DNA of 47,340 nt, from the NCBI RefSeq assembly GCF_025290915.1, contig NZ_JAOCQE010000019.1, positions 1 to 47,340 of the forward strand. The letters run 5' to 3'. Positions 17,066 through 25,629 of this stretch are shown piece by piece. The notes beneath the pieces are model-generated. The model saw nothing but the letters and a program-made list of their open reading frames with translations. It searched no databases and was not told the DNA's origin. The position numbers were made by a program, and so were the translations under genes. Source of the DNA: Streptomyces sp. 15-116A (lineage in GTDB: Bacteria > Actinomycetota > Actinomycetes > Streptomycetales > Streptomycetaceae). How positions within the stretch are numbered: the stretch's first letter is position 1; each line of letters starts with the position of its first letter.

Positions 17066-17962
17066 TCACGCCGCCGCGTAGCTCGCCCGGAACAAGTCCT
17101 GCGCCCGCTCCACGTCCCTCAGCGTACGGAGCTGGACCTCCAGATCACCCGTGCCGTGGTGACCGAGACCGGACACGTCCCGAGTGAAGCCCGGAACAAG
17201 ATCGACGTTCTTCGGATCGACCTTCAGATAGACCAGCAGCTTGCTTCGCTGCGGCGGGCACAGGCAGGCAAAGTTGCGCAGCCGCTGATACGCCCGGTAG
17301 GTCTTGCGCTCCACCCGGTTCACACCATCCCCGAGCCCGAGCAGGACCTCGTCGACCGCACCCGCCAACTCGCGCATCGCCGCGCCCTGGACATCAGCCG
17401 CCGACTGGGCAACCGCCTGGCGCCGTGCCCGACGGGCCACCTGCACGCCGCCGCTCACGGAGGCCACGGTCTCAAGCCCGAGCAGGTCCCTGCCGAAGAG
17501 TCGGTAGCGAACCAGGTCGATCGACCTCCGGTGCTCGCGCACGGCATGCACGTCGTAGCGGGTGAAGTCGCCGGCGATGCAGATCAGGCGTGGTCCGCTC
17601 CACAGGACCTGGGACGCGGCCGTCACCCCGAGCCGGTCGCGGACCAGGTGCTCGAACTCCGCCCGGTGGTCCATCAGCCAGGCCAGGTAGAACAGGCCCT
17701 GGTTGATGACGCCGGCGTCCGTGCCGCGCTTGTACTCAATGATGACCGGCGATCCGTTCTCGTCCAGCCCGAGCGAGTCGATCCGGCCCCCGTGGGCGGG
17801 CCCCGTGCTGTACTCGCTCGCCAGGAAGCGGACGCCCAGCAGCGCCTCCATGTGCGCCTCGACGAGAGCCTGCACATCGGCCTCGATCTCAGCAAGACGC
17901 GGCATGACCTCCGTCATGCCGCTGTTCGTCGTGTCCGTGCGGAACAGCTTCAGGCCCGACAC
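17066..17962 (-). CDS. DUF5655-type protein with PD-(D/E)XK-like nuclease fold
   Basis: A 298-residue cytosolic protein. The segment MEALLGVRFLASEYSTG, then GGRIDSLGLDENGSPVIIEYKRG, gives the D...EYK pattern of PD-(D/E)XK nucleases, as in NucS-like and DUF91 relatives. A DUF5655 domain occupies the C-terminal third (RTYRAYQRLRNFACLCPPQRSKLLVYLKVDPK). The start is GTG at 17962 behind GAGGGGAAGG; the upstream open frame has no family support. Proteins of this kind are widespread and of unproved function, possibly defence or DNA repair. It is transcribed towards the element. Confidence 0.8.
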   Translation of the reverse strand: MSGLKLFRTDTTNSGMTEVMPRLAEIEADVQALVEAHMEALLGVRFLASEYSTGPAHGGRIDSLGLDENGSPVIIEYKRGTDAGVINQGLFYLAWLMDHRAEFEHLVRDRLGVTAASQVLWSGPRLICIAGDFTRYDVHAVREHRRSIDLVRYRLFGRDLLGLETVASVSGGVQVARRARRQAVAQSAADVQGAAMRELAGAVDEVLLGLGDGVNRVERKTYRAYQRLRNFACLCPPQRSKLLVYLKVDPKNVDLVPGFTRDVSGLGHHGTGDLEVQLRTLRDVERAQDLFRASYAAA

Positions 17963-18119
17963 CTTCCCCTCCTCGGCTCGGTGATCACCAACGCCGACGG
18001 GGTGCGGGATTGTTTCCGCGAGAGCCTTCGGGGGCGTGAAGATAGTGTGAGACCCTACGTACTGCTCGACCAGGGAGCTCGCGCCCCCCGGTGACCGGGA
18101 ATCCACGATTCCCCCATGT

Positions 18120-18140
18120 GTCCCCCGCGACCTGGGGGAC
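18120..18140. terminator. Small stem-loop upstream of the tRNA fragment
   Basis: GTCCCCC (18120-18126) pairs with GGGGGAC (18134-18140). It lies 30 bases before the tRNA fragment and about 160 bases upstream of the DUF5655-type gene, whose direction is away from it. Confidence 0.4.
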
Positions 18141-18170
18141 AGCTCCCGGAAGCTGCGTTTACGCAGGTCA

Positions 18171-18213
18171 GCCCCCGTAGCTCAGCGGATAGAGCACGTG
18201 CCTTCTAAGCGCC
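18171..18213 (+). pseudogene. 5' half of a tRNA-Arg (anticodon TCT), truncated
   Basis: Acceptor GCCCCCG (18171-18177), D-stem GCTC/GAGC with loop AGCGGATA, and anticodon loop CTTCTAA (18202-18208) follow the Streptomyces tRNA-Arg(TCT) layout. The anticodon stem CGTGC/GCGCC already has one mismatch. After 18213 there is no T-arm, no 3' acceptor strand and no match to the first seven bases. The gene is therefore broken and cannot make a tRNA. It probably marks an old integration or recombination junction. Confidence 0.75.
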
Positions 18214-18349
18214 TGCTCGACGGCAACGGCTCACCGCGTACACCTGCAGAGTGTGAGCTGTAGAGAAAGGTGGGCCGTCGGTCGTCCAGTAAGCCGTGCT
18301 CGGCCGAGCTGCTGTCGTCGCCGTTGCCGCAGCAGGATGCCAGGAAGCG

Positions 18350-18958
18350 TCACGTGCCCGCACCGGGTTCGGGCACCGGCCTGCCCGGCGGGGTGAAGGC
18401 GGCCAGCACCGTGGCGGTGATGTGGCCGGCGGCATGCTCGGAGGTGAGACGGCCCGCACGGATCTCGTCGGCGGCACTGTGCATGACCGAGTGCAGGACG
18501 TTGACCAGCCACGCGATCGGCAGGTCGGTGCGGAAGACCCCCTCAGAACGGCCACGGGCGATGAGCGTCTCGACCCGGGCGGCCGGGCCGCTGTGCAGCT
18601 CGCGGATGCGACCAGGAGGCAGTTCCCTCTGGGCAGCGACCAACAGCGCACGCGCCTGGTCCACCAGACGCCAGCTGGCCTCGACATAGCGCGCCAGCGC
18701 GAGCAGCGGATCACCGGCCAGATCGACCGCGTCCAGTGCCTGATTGCCCCGGTCCACTGCGCGGCTCATCGCCGCATCGACGACCTCCGCCCGGGAGGCG
18801 AAGTGCGCGTACAGCGTCACCCGGCCCACGCCCGCGGCGCGCGCGATCTCGCTGAGGCTCGCCTCCGGGTTCTGTCCCAGGCACTCGGCCGCGGCCTTGA
18901 CGATCGCGTCGATGCTCCGCAGGGCGTCGGCGCGTTTGACGGTGCTTCTACTGCCCAT
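18350..18958 (-). CDS. TetR-family repressor
   Basis: A 202-residue regulator. The N-terminal helix-turn-helix (ASLSEIARAAGVGRVTLYAHFASRAEVVDAAM, near residues 33-64) is typical of TetR, and the C-terminal ligand region is helical. ATG at 18958 is chosen; GTG at 18967 is possible. It is divergent from the MFS exporter gene, with 106 bases between the starts, the usual arrangement in which a TetR protein represses itself and its exporter. Confidence 0.88.
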   Translation of the reverse strand: MGSRSTVKRADALRSIDAIVKAAAECLGQNPEASLSEIARAAGVGRVTLYAHFASRAEVVDAAMSRAVDRGNQALDAVDLAGDPLLALARYVEASWRLVDQARALLVAAQRELPPGRIRELHSGPAARVETLIARGRSEGVFRTDLPIAWLVNVLHSVMHSAADEIRAGRLTSEHAAGHITATVLAAFTPPGRPVPEPGAGT

Positions 18959-18967
18959 GCCCCACAC

Positions 18968-19064
18968 CCTACCGGAATAAGTCGAACATAACTGTTTGGC
19001 TTAGGCGGGCTGCAGGTCTAACCTGAACAGCACTGTACGGATTATCCGTCGAGAGGTGAGCGTC
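18968..19064. promoter_or_regulatory. Divergent promoter region of TetR and MFS genes
   Basis: This AT-richer stretch separates the divergent pair. A small dyad ACAG-CA-CTGT at 19027-19036 lies inside an imperfect longer one (TAACC ... GGATTA) and is a candidate TetR operator. No convincing -10/-35 pair can be fixed. Confidence 0.4.
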
Positions 19065-20462
19065 ATGAGTGACACGGAAACCGCGAGCACACACACGCCG
19101 CAGACACCCCATCCACGGCGCTGGCCGGTCCTCGGCCTGCTGGGACTGGCCCAGCTGATGCTCATCCTCGACATCACCGTGGTCGCCATCGCACTGCCCC
19201 ACATGGGCACCGAACTGGACCTGGACCGCGCCGCCCTGACCTGGGTGGTCAGCGGCTACGCCCTCACCTTCGGCAGCCTGATGCTGCTCGGCGGCCGGGC
19301 CGCCGACCTGTTTGGCGCCAAGCGCGTCGTCCTGGCAGGGCTCACCCTGTTCACCGCCGCGTCCCTGGCCGCCGGACTGGCCACCGGCGCTCCCCTGCTG
19401 CTGGCCGCCCGGATCGCCCAGGGCGCGGGCGCCGCGATGCTCTCGCCGGCGGCCCTGTCGGTCGTGGTGAGACTGTTCGACGGCGACGAACGCAACAAGG
19501 CACTGGGTATCTGGTCGGCGCTCGGCGGCGGCGGCGCCGCCCTCGGCGTGCTGCTGGGCGGGCTGATCACCGCCGGGCCCGGCTGGGCCTGGGTCTTCTT
19601 CATCAACGTCCCCGTCGGCCTGGCCGTACTCGCCGCACTCGCCCGGATCCTGCCCACCCTGCCCAAGGCGGCCGCCGACTCCCTCGACGTGCCCGGCGCC
19701 GCCCTCGTCGCCGCGGCCACCGGTGCTCTCATCTACGCCCTGATCCGTGCCGGCGACCACGGCTGGCTCGACGCCCTCACCCTCGCCCTGTTCGCCGCCT
19801 CGGCAGCCGCATGCGCAGCTTTCACCGCCTGGCAGCGCCGGACGGCGGCACCGCTGATGGACCTTCGCCTGCTCAGCCGGCGCCCGGTACTGGCGGGCAT
19901 CTTCATCATCGCGGTGGCCACGGCCCTGATGGTGGGTGTCTTCTTCCTCGGCTCCTTCTACCTGCAGAACCACCAGGGCCATGGCGCCTTGATGACCGGG
20001 GTGCTGTTCCTGCCGGTGGCGCTGGTGACCATGGCTGCCGCCACTACGGCCGGCCGCGTGATCGGCCGCCTCGGGGCCCGACTGCTGGCAACGGCGGCCC
20101 TGGTCCTCGCGGCCGCCGGATTCCTCGTCCCAGTCCTCTGGTCCGGCACCGCCGCCATGGTCACCGGCGTGAGTATCGCCGCGGCCGGTCTGGGCACCCT
20201 GTTCGTGGTCGCCTCGGCCACCGCCCTCGGCAGCGTCGCCCCACACGAGGCCGGGGTGGCCTCAGGAATCATCAGCACCTTCCACGAGTTCGGCGCCTCC
20301 ACAGGCGCCGCCGCCGTATCCAGCGCCGCAGCCGCCAGCATCGCCACCCACACCCCCTCCGCCGCCGCGACCGGGTTCGACAACGCCTTCCTCGTCGCCA
20401 CAGGCATCGCCGCGGCCTCCGCCCTCATCTCCCTGTGGCTGATCCCAGTCCAAATGGCCTGA
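19065..20462 (+). CDS. MFS drug exporter, DHA2-like
   Basis: A 465-residue membrane transporter expected to export drugs by proton antiport. Seen are LDITVVAIALPHM in the first helix, WVVSGYALTFGSLMLLGGRAADLFG (motif A region), and 12-14 hydrophobic helices. GAGAGG (19051-19056) is well placed for ATG at 19065; the upstream in-frame GTG overlaps that site. It is divergent from the TetR repressor, which probably controls it. The exported compound is unknown. Confidence 0.88.
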   Translation: MSDTETASTHTPQTPHPRRWPVLGLLGLAQLMLILDITVVAIALPHMGTELDLDRAALTWVVSGYALTFGSLMLLGGRAADLFGAKRVVLAGLTLFTAASLAAGLATGAPLLLAARIAQGAGAAMLSPAALSVVVRLFDGDERNKALGIWSALGGGGAALGVLLGGLITAGPGWAWVFFINVPVGLAVLAALARILPTLPKAAADSLDVPGAALVAAATGALIYALIRAGDHGWLDALTLALFAASAAACAAFTAWQRRTAAPLMDLRLLSRRPVLAGIFIIAVATALMVGVFFLGSFYLQNHQGHGALMTGVLFLPVALVTMAAATTAGRVIGRLGARLLATAALVLAAAGFLVPVLWSGTAAMVTGVSIAAAGLGTLFVVASATALGSVAPHEAGVASGIISTFHEFGASTGAAAVSSAAAASIATHTPSAAATGFDNAFLVATGIAAASALISLWLIPVQMA

Positions 20463-20814
20463 GCCGAGCAGAATGCGGCTGCCAACCCGCGGCGGCCCCG
20501 ACCTGCCCGCGACGGCTGCGGAGGTTGGGGGTGGAGTGGGCGTAGCCAGCACGGCACGGCCTCGCCGCCGAAGGCGCCGGCCACCTCCACCATCGTGGTG
20601 CCAGCCACCATCCCGGGCGTGCTCATTAGCCGGGGCGCAGGGTGCCCGGCCCAGTGCGACGTCGTTGAACACGGCATCGCATGCATGCACGCCCGCCCCC
20701 GCGGAGTACCCGAGTGAGCCCCGGACCGCCTGGCGGCCCGGGGCGTGAAGCCTGTCGGTACACGAGACACTGGTCAGCCCGGTGATCACAGCCCACGGCC
20801 GGGTCTGCGGCACT
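20463..20814. other. Gene-free stretch with a short stem-loop
   Basis: No convincing gene is seen between the MFS exporter and the next, leftward MFS gene, which converge here. A 7-bp stem (20718-20724 with 20738-20744) could be a terminator. Fragments with protein-like composition occur on the minus strand but match no family I know. Confidence 0.5.
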
Positions 20815-22089
20815 TCACGCGGCCTTGGCCAGGGCGGACCGTTCTTTGCTGGGCACATGGCGGGCGGGAGTCGAGAGTCTCGTCATGGTTCCTCGTCCGT
20901 CGTGGCGCGGCCACAGGAGGAGGGCACCGATCGCTCCCGCTCCGGCAAGGATCGCGAGGACGGACCAGGCGAGGGGGAGGCCCGCGTTCGTTCCGAGCCA
21001 CCCCGCGATGGGATAGGTGATCAGCCAGGCCAGGTGCGACAGAGAGAATTGGGCGGCGAATGCCTCGGGGATCGCGTTCCGTCCGACGGAGGCACGCAGG
21101 ACCTTGCCGGTCGGAGTGATGATCAGCGCCATGCCGACACCGATCGCGGTCCAGGTGATCGCCGTACCGGTCCATGTGGCGAGCCCAGTCACGACGAGCG
21201 TCACCGCGGCACCCGTGGCGCCGACGAGGACTCCGGCGCCGGTCATCATGACGGTGCGGGCGGAGACCCGGTCGAGGACGCGGGGCAGTACGAGGGCGGC
21301 CAGGAGGGTTCCGGTGCCGGAGGCGGCGAGCATCCAGGCGACGTCCGGCTGCGAGCCGCCGAGCCGGTCGCGGACGTGGTTGACAGTGTTGACGACGACG
21401 ATCGACCCTGCCGCCGCAACCACGAGATTGAGTGCCATGAGGCCGCGCAGTCGAGGCGTGCGGAGGAAGGTCCTGATCCCCGCTGCCGCCTTGTCCCACG
21501 CCTTGGTGTGGGTACTGGGGCGGGCGTCGGGGACGCGTGCCGACAGGACGAGCAGGCCGGAGACGAGGAAGCCGGCGGAGGTTCCCAGGAACAGTCGGTC
21601 GAAGCTCATGAACGTCAGGGCGACGGCCGCCAGCACGGGGCTGAGCAGGCTCTCCATGGTGGAGGCGACTTGGGAGGCGGACAGGGCACGCGTGTAGGCG
21701 GACTCGTCGGTGACGATGTCGGGGATGACGGCTTGGAATGTCGGGGTGAAGGCCGCGGAGGCGGTCTGGAGCAGGCCAATCAGGACGTAGACGTGCCAGA
21801 CCTCGGTGACCAGCGGCAGTACCAGGACCACCGCACCGCGGACCACGTCGAGGAGGACCAGGAGCGTTCTTCTGGGAAGCCGGTCGACGTACGCGGCGGC
21901 CAGGGGCGCGATGACCACGTACATGACCATCTTGATGGTGAGGGCCGTACCGAGGACCATGCCGGCGTGCGGACCGGCGAGGTCGTAGGCGAGCAGGCCG
22001 AGGGCCACTGTGGTCAGCCCGGTGCCGAACAGGGCGATGACCTGGGCACTGAACAGGCGGCGATAGTCGCGGAGGGCGAACAGACGCAT
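20815..22089 (-). CDS. MFS transporter (MFS_3/enterobactin-exporter type)
   Basis: A 424-residue transporter with about 12 membrane helices, beginning MRLFALRDYRRLFSAQVIALFGTG as in MFS_3 exporters. The motif A region reads AAAYVDRLPRRTLLVLLDVVRG. GAAGGAAAACGCC precedes the ATG. It is 81 bases downstream of the AhpD-like gene and may be co-transcribed with it and the His-rich protein gene from the operator at 23647. Substrate unknown. Confidence 0.82.
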   Translation of the reverse strand: MRLFALRDYRRLFSAQVIALFGTGLTTVALGLLAYDLAGPHAGMVLGTALTIKMVMYVVIAPLAAAYVDRLPRRTLLVLLDVVRGAVVLVLPLVTEVWHVYVLIGLLQTASAAFTPTFQAVIPDIVTDESAYTRALSASQVASTMESLLSPVLAAVALTFMSFDRLFLGTSAGFLVSGLLVLSARVPDARPSTHTKAWDKAAAGIRTFLRTPRLRGLMALNLVVAAAGSIVVVNTVNHVRDRLGGSQPDVAWMLAASGTGTLLAALVLPRVLDRVSARTVMMTGAGVLVGATGAAVTLVVTGLATWTGTAITWTAIGVGMALIITPTGKVLRASVGRNAIPEAFAAQFSLSHLAWLITYPIAGWLGTNAGLPLAWSVLAILAGAGAIGALLLWPRHDGRGTMTRLSTPARHVPSKERSALAKAA

Positions 22090-22170
22090 GGCGTTTTCCT
22101 TCCGTGTCCATGCGGCGGGGCACGGCTCCGGAGCGGAGGCCGTGCCCCGCGGGTACAGGCGGGCAGGTCT

Positions 22171-22701
22171 CTAGGCACGGGCGGCGCTTTCCGGGGTGAG
22201 GCCGGCGAGCAGGTTGAAGGCGCCGGTGAGGATGTTGAGTGCGACGACGCCGACGACGTCGGCGATCGCGCGGTCGCTGTAGCCGTGCTCGCGCAGGGCG
22301 GTGACCTGGTCGTCGGTGATCGACGCCGGCTCGCGGTAGATCTGGGGGGCGAGGGTAATGACCGCGGCGATCGCGGGGTCGGCCGAGGTGCCCGCGCGGG
22401 CTCGCTCGATCTCCTCCTCGTCCACGCACAGGGCGCGGGCGGCGCTGACGTGCGCGTCGAGGCACAGTCCGCAGCCCTGCTGGGCCTGGACGGCGATCGA
22501 GACGCGTTCGCTGATCCGGCGGTTCAGCTTGGCGCGGCCCATGGCCCGGCTGAGTTGGAGGTAGCCGCCGAGCACGGCCGGGGAGTGCGCCATCGTGGCG
22601 ACCATGTCACCGACTTGGCCGTGGCGGGAGACCAGGTCGGCGAGGAGATCGCGGGAGGCGCCAACCGCCGTGTCGGGTGTGAGGCGGGTCAGGCGGGGCA
22701 T
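22171..22701 (-). CDS. AhpD/carboxymuconolactone decarboxylase-like protein
   Basis: A 176-residue helical protein of the AhpD-like superfamily. The active-site signature SERVSIAVQAQQGCGLCLDAHVSAAR (near residues 63-88) carries the CxxC pair and the following His that support alkylhydroperoxidase or thiol-disulfide chemistry. It lies 20 bases after the His-rich protein gene, so a role in oxidative stress linked to copper is plausible but inferred. AGGAGCGTC precedes the ATG. Confidence 0.85.
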   Translation of the reverse strand: MPRLTRLTPDTAVGASRDLLADLVSRHGQVGDMVATMAHSPAVLGGYLQLSRAMGRAKLNRRISERVSIAVQAQQGCGLCLDAHVSAARALCVDEEEIERARAGTSADPAIAAVITLAPQIYREPASITDDQVTALREHGYSDRAIADVVGVVALNILTGAFNLLAGLTPESAARA

Positions 22702-22721
22702 GACGCTCCTTCTGCTTATGG

Positions 22722-23582
22722 TCAGTGGTGGGCGTGGTGTGTGTGGTGGCCGTGGTCGTGGCCCGCGTGCCCGGGTGCGGTGACCGAGTTGACCGACGTG
22801 ACCGCGGCGGGCTCGGTGGTCCGCACGGTGAACTCGGCGGTCCGGACGATGTCGGCGTGCTGGAAGTCCAGGTACAGCCGGTAGGTGCCGGCCGTGGGCG
22901 CTACGGCCATGAAGGAGATGCCGGGTCCCGGCGCGGTGGTGCCGTCACCGGGCTCGCCCTCCGGGTGGACGTGGAGGTAGCCCAGGTCGCCGACCCGCAG
23001 CGCGACCAGGTGCCCGTACGCGGCCAGGTAGGGCTGCAGATCGGTGACGGGGCGGCCGTTCCGGCTGACGGTGAGGGTCAGCTCGCTCGCCTCGCCGGGC
23101 ACGAGCGTGCCGTCGAGCGCGACGGTGTACTCGCCGATCCGCGCGATGCCGGTGGCCTCGGGGAGCGGCTGTGGGGCGTACGGCCCGGCGACCGCGGCGT
23201 CGATCCCGAGCGTCAGGGTGCCGTCGTGGCCGACCGGGTGGATGTCGGCGAAGAACCTCCAGTCCCCCGGTTCCAGGGTCAGTTCGGTGCTCCAGGTGCC
23301 CTTCTCGTCCCGCACGGGGTGGACGTGCTGGAATCCGGCCGTGTCGCGCCGTACGGCGATGAAGTGCAGTTCCTTCTCGTGCTCAGGCACGAACTCGGTC
23401 ACCGCCCGCCCGTCGGGGCCGATCACCCGGAAGCTGACCGGCTGCACGCCGGCGGCGAGGATCGTCGAGTCGAGCTCGAGGGTGTACCCGTTCTCGGAGA
23501 CCGACAGCCCACCGGGCTGGGCCCCGCCGTGGACACCGTGGACACCGTGGCTGGTGTGGCCGTGGCCAGCGTGATTCGTCAT
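22722..23582 (-). CDS. His-rich copper-binding protein, apparently cytosolic
   Basis: A 286-residue protein with His-rich ends (MTNHAGHGHTSHGVHGVHGG; GHDHGHHTHHAHH). The core of beta-type segments carries EKELHFIAVRRDTAGFQHVHPV and YLAAYGHLVALRVGDLGYLHVHPEGEPGDG, both likely metal-binding. It is a paralogue of the exported protein at 45650-46606 but lacks a signal peptide. GGGAGATGCC supports ATG at 23582 rather than the in-frame ATG at 23594. A CsoR-type palindrome at 23647 lies in its promoter, so copper induction is expected. Likely a copper or other metal buffer. Confidence 0.75.
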   Translation of the reverse strand: MTNHAGHGHTSHGVHGVHGGAQPGGLSVSENGYTLELDSTILAAGVQPVSFRVIGPDGRAVTEFVPEHEKELHFIAVRRDTAGFQHVHPVRDEKGTWSTELTLEPGDWRFFADIHPVGHDGTLTLGIDAAVAGPYAPQPLPEATGIARIGEYTVALDGTLVPGEASELTLTVSRNGRPVTDLQPYLAAYGHLVALRVGDLGYLHVHPEGEPGDGTTAPGPGISFMAVAPTAGTYRLYLDFQHADIVRTAEFTVRTTEPAAVTSVNSVTAPGHAGHDHGHHTHHAHH

Positions 23583-24207
23583 GGCATCTCCCATGGTTGT
23601 GATGCGCCTTCGGGCGTTGTCCGTTCAGGACGTTGATCGCAACCATATACCCCCCCGGGGTATTCCGGTACCTCGATGATTGAAATCTCGCGAGAGGGCT
23701 TCGAGGCGGATCTGCCAGATGCACCCACCCACCTGTCCCGGCGCCGTGACGCCAGCGTGCCGGCACGGCTGGCTCTGCGGTGACTCCCGCGAACGGCAGC
23801 AGAACGACAGGGCACCTGGTGACGCGCGGCAGAGAAACTGGCGCCGCCTACGCGAACGCGGTCCATGCAGGGGGCAGGCGGGCAGCACCCGGTGCTCGGA
23901 CGACTTCGACGCATCGAGGGATGGGCGAGAGGCCAGGCAGGAGAATGGTGGAAGAGGGCACTCACTGGAGAGGAAAGTCTCCGGAGAAGACGCCCGCGTC
24001 GGCATCGAAGGCCACTTCCCGGTCCGTCTGAGGGCTCGCCGGGTCCTTCTCATCGAGGGAAGGTCTGCCCGGCGGCAGCGCAGTCGGCAGCGCTATCGGC
24101 GGGACGACAGGCTCCTCTTTCCGCACCCAGCCGTGGCGGCGCAGCGGCCGGTGTCCCCTGTCTGCAACCTCAGGGAGATGCCGACTTACGAAGGAGGCGC
24201 GGTTGCT
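23583..24207. other. Long non-coding stretch between the His-rich gene and nuoN
   Basis: About 620 bases. Apart from the CsoR-type operator at 23647-23663, nothing recognisable was found. Open frames in it have no family match and poor coding bias. Confidence 0.5.
23647..23663. promoter_or_regulatory. CsoR-type operator
   Basis: ATACCCCCCCGGGGTAT, matching the copper-repressor sites near 40, 42 and 45 kb. It overlaps a TATATG -10-like hexamer for the leftward His-rich protein gene, 65 bases from its start codon. Confidence 0.8.
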
Positions 24208-25629
24208 TCAGGGCAGCAGCGGTCCTTCGGCGATGGTGAGTACGGCTTGTCCGGCGATGCCGAGTGTGAGGGAAAGGGTGCCCGCTAGGTGAGCGGTGGC
24301 AGCGGACCAGCGTCGTGGGCCGGTCTGCGTATCGGTGGGTGCCGTGCCGGTGGTGAGGAACAGGGGGCCGAGCCAGCGCAGGTAGTAGAAGAGCGAGGCG
24401 ACGGTGTTGGCGACGGCGAGGGCGGCGAGCCAGGTGTAGCCGCCGTCGATGGTCGCGCTGAAGATCTCCAGTTTGCCGAGGAAGACGCCGGTAGGCGGCG
24501 TGCCGACCAGGCCCAGGAGACAGACGACGAGCACGGCCGCGAGGTCGGGGCGGCGGCGGGCGAGGCCGCGGTAGTCGGTGAGGGCACGGGCCCGCGGAAG
24601 TGTCGCAACGACCGCGAAGGCGCCGAGGTTGGTGACGGCGTAGGCGGCCAGGTAGAGCAGCAGGCTCCGCTGAACGGTGCCGCTGCGGGTGGTGACGGCC
24701 AGGGCCATGAGCAGGTAGCCGACCTGACTGATCGTGGAGTAGGCGAGCAGGCGTTTGACGGAGGTCTGGAAGAACGCCGCGAGATTGCCCAGGGTCATGG
24801 TGACCGCGGCGAGAATCGCGAGAAGCAGCGGCCAGTTGACGTCGCTGTCGGCGAGTGCCTGTTGCAGCAGCCGGTAACCGGCGATCAGACCACCGACTTT
24901 GGGCAGGGTGGTGACGTACGCGGCGACGGGTGCCGGCGCCCCGTCGGTGACGTCGGGCACCCAGAAGTGGGCCGGTACGGCGCCGATCTTGAAGAGCAGG
25001 CCGGCGAGGACGCCGACGAGTCCGACGGCGACGAGTCCGTAGGGCGCGGAGGGCAGGGTCTTGGCGAGTTCGCTGTAGTGGGTGGCGTGGCCGGCGCCGT
25101 AGAGGAGCGCGGTGCCGGCGAGCATGGTGATGCCCAGCAGGGCGCCCATAAGGTAGTACTTCAGGGCGGCTTCGGTGCCGGGGGCGTCCTTCGCGAACCC
25201 GGCGAGTGCGTAGGCGGGGACGCTGGCCAGCAGGTAGGCGGCGAAGAGCATCAGCAGGTCGTTCGCGCCGGTGAGGGCGAGGGTGCCGGCGCCGGTCATC
25301 AGGAGCAGCACCCAGTACTCGGCCTCGCGTTTGTGGCGCCGTACGGTCTCCACCGACATGCAGATGATCAGCAGCAGAGCGACGAGCACGATGAGCCGCC
25401 CGGTGTCGGTGGCGGCGTCGACGGCGAACGCGGCGGCGAAGACGGTCTGTTCGCGGTCGGTGACCATGGTGACGGCGGTGGCCGTCAGGCCGGTCGCGCA
25501 GGCGGCCGCGGCGAGTACGGCCACGAGCCACTGACGGCGGCGGGGCAGCCAGGAGCCGGCCAGGAGGCCGATGACGGCGGCGCCGAGGAGGGCGATTTCG
25601 GGGATGAGGGCGGCCAGGTTCTCGTTCAC
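24208..25629 (-). CDS. nuoN: Complex I subunit N-like antiporter subunit
   Basis: A 473-residue protein with about 14 membrane helices. LLFKIGAVPAHFWVPDVTDGAP (the channel lysine and following helix) and AFFQTSVKRLLAYSTISQVGYLLMAL are typical of NuoN. The helix-5 glutamate of canonical NuoN (GVELLSLPLYAL) is missing: here the segment reads FAAYLLASVPAYALAGF. GTG at 25629 overlaps the nuoM stop. It is the last gene of the eight-gene leftward operon. Confidence 0.88.
   Translation of the reverse strand: MNENLAALIPEIALLGAAVIGLLAGSWLPRRRQWLVAVLAAAACATGLTATAVTMVTDREQTVFAAAFAVDAATDTGRLIVLVALLLIICMSVETVRRHKREAEYWVLLLMTGAGTLALTGANDLLMLFAAYLLASVPAYALAGFAKDAPGTEAALKYYLMGALLGITMLAGTALLYGAGHATHYSELAKTLPSAPYGLVAVGLVGVLAGLLFKIGAVPAHFWVPDVTDGAPAPVAAYVTTLPKVGGLIAGYRLLQQALADSDVNWPLLLAILAAVTMTLGNLAAFFQTSVKRLLAYSTISQVGYLLMALAVTTRSGTVQRSLLLYLAAYAVTNLGAFAVVATLPRARALTDYRGLARRRPDLAAVLVVCLLGLVGTPPTGVFLGKLEIFSATIDGGYTWLAALAVANTVASLFYYLRWLGPLFLTTGTAPTDTQTGPRRWSAATAHLAGTLSLTLGIAGQAVLTIAEGPLLP

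Noticed and set aside
20782..22884. 700-codon plus-strand frame over the MFS and AhpD-like genes
   Set aside because: Gly/Asp/Arg-rich shadow with no recognisable domain; the minus strand has clear family matches.
23680..24288. 202-codon plus-strand frame downstream of the CsoR site
   Set aside because: No ribosome binding site, irregular codon use and no recognised domain.
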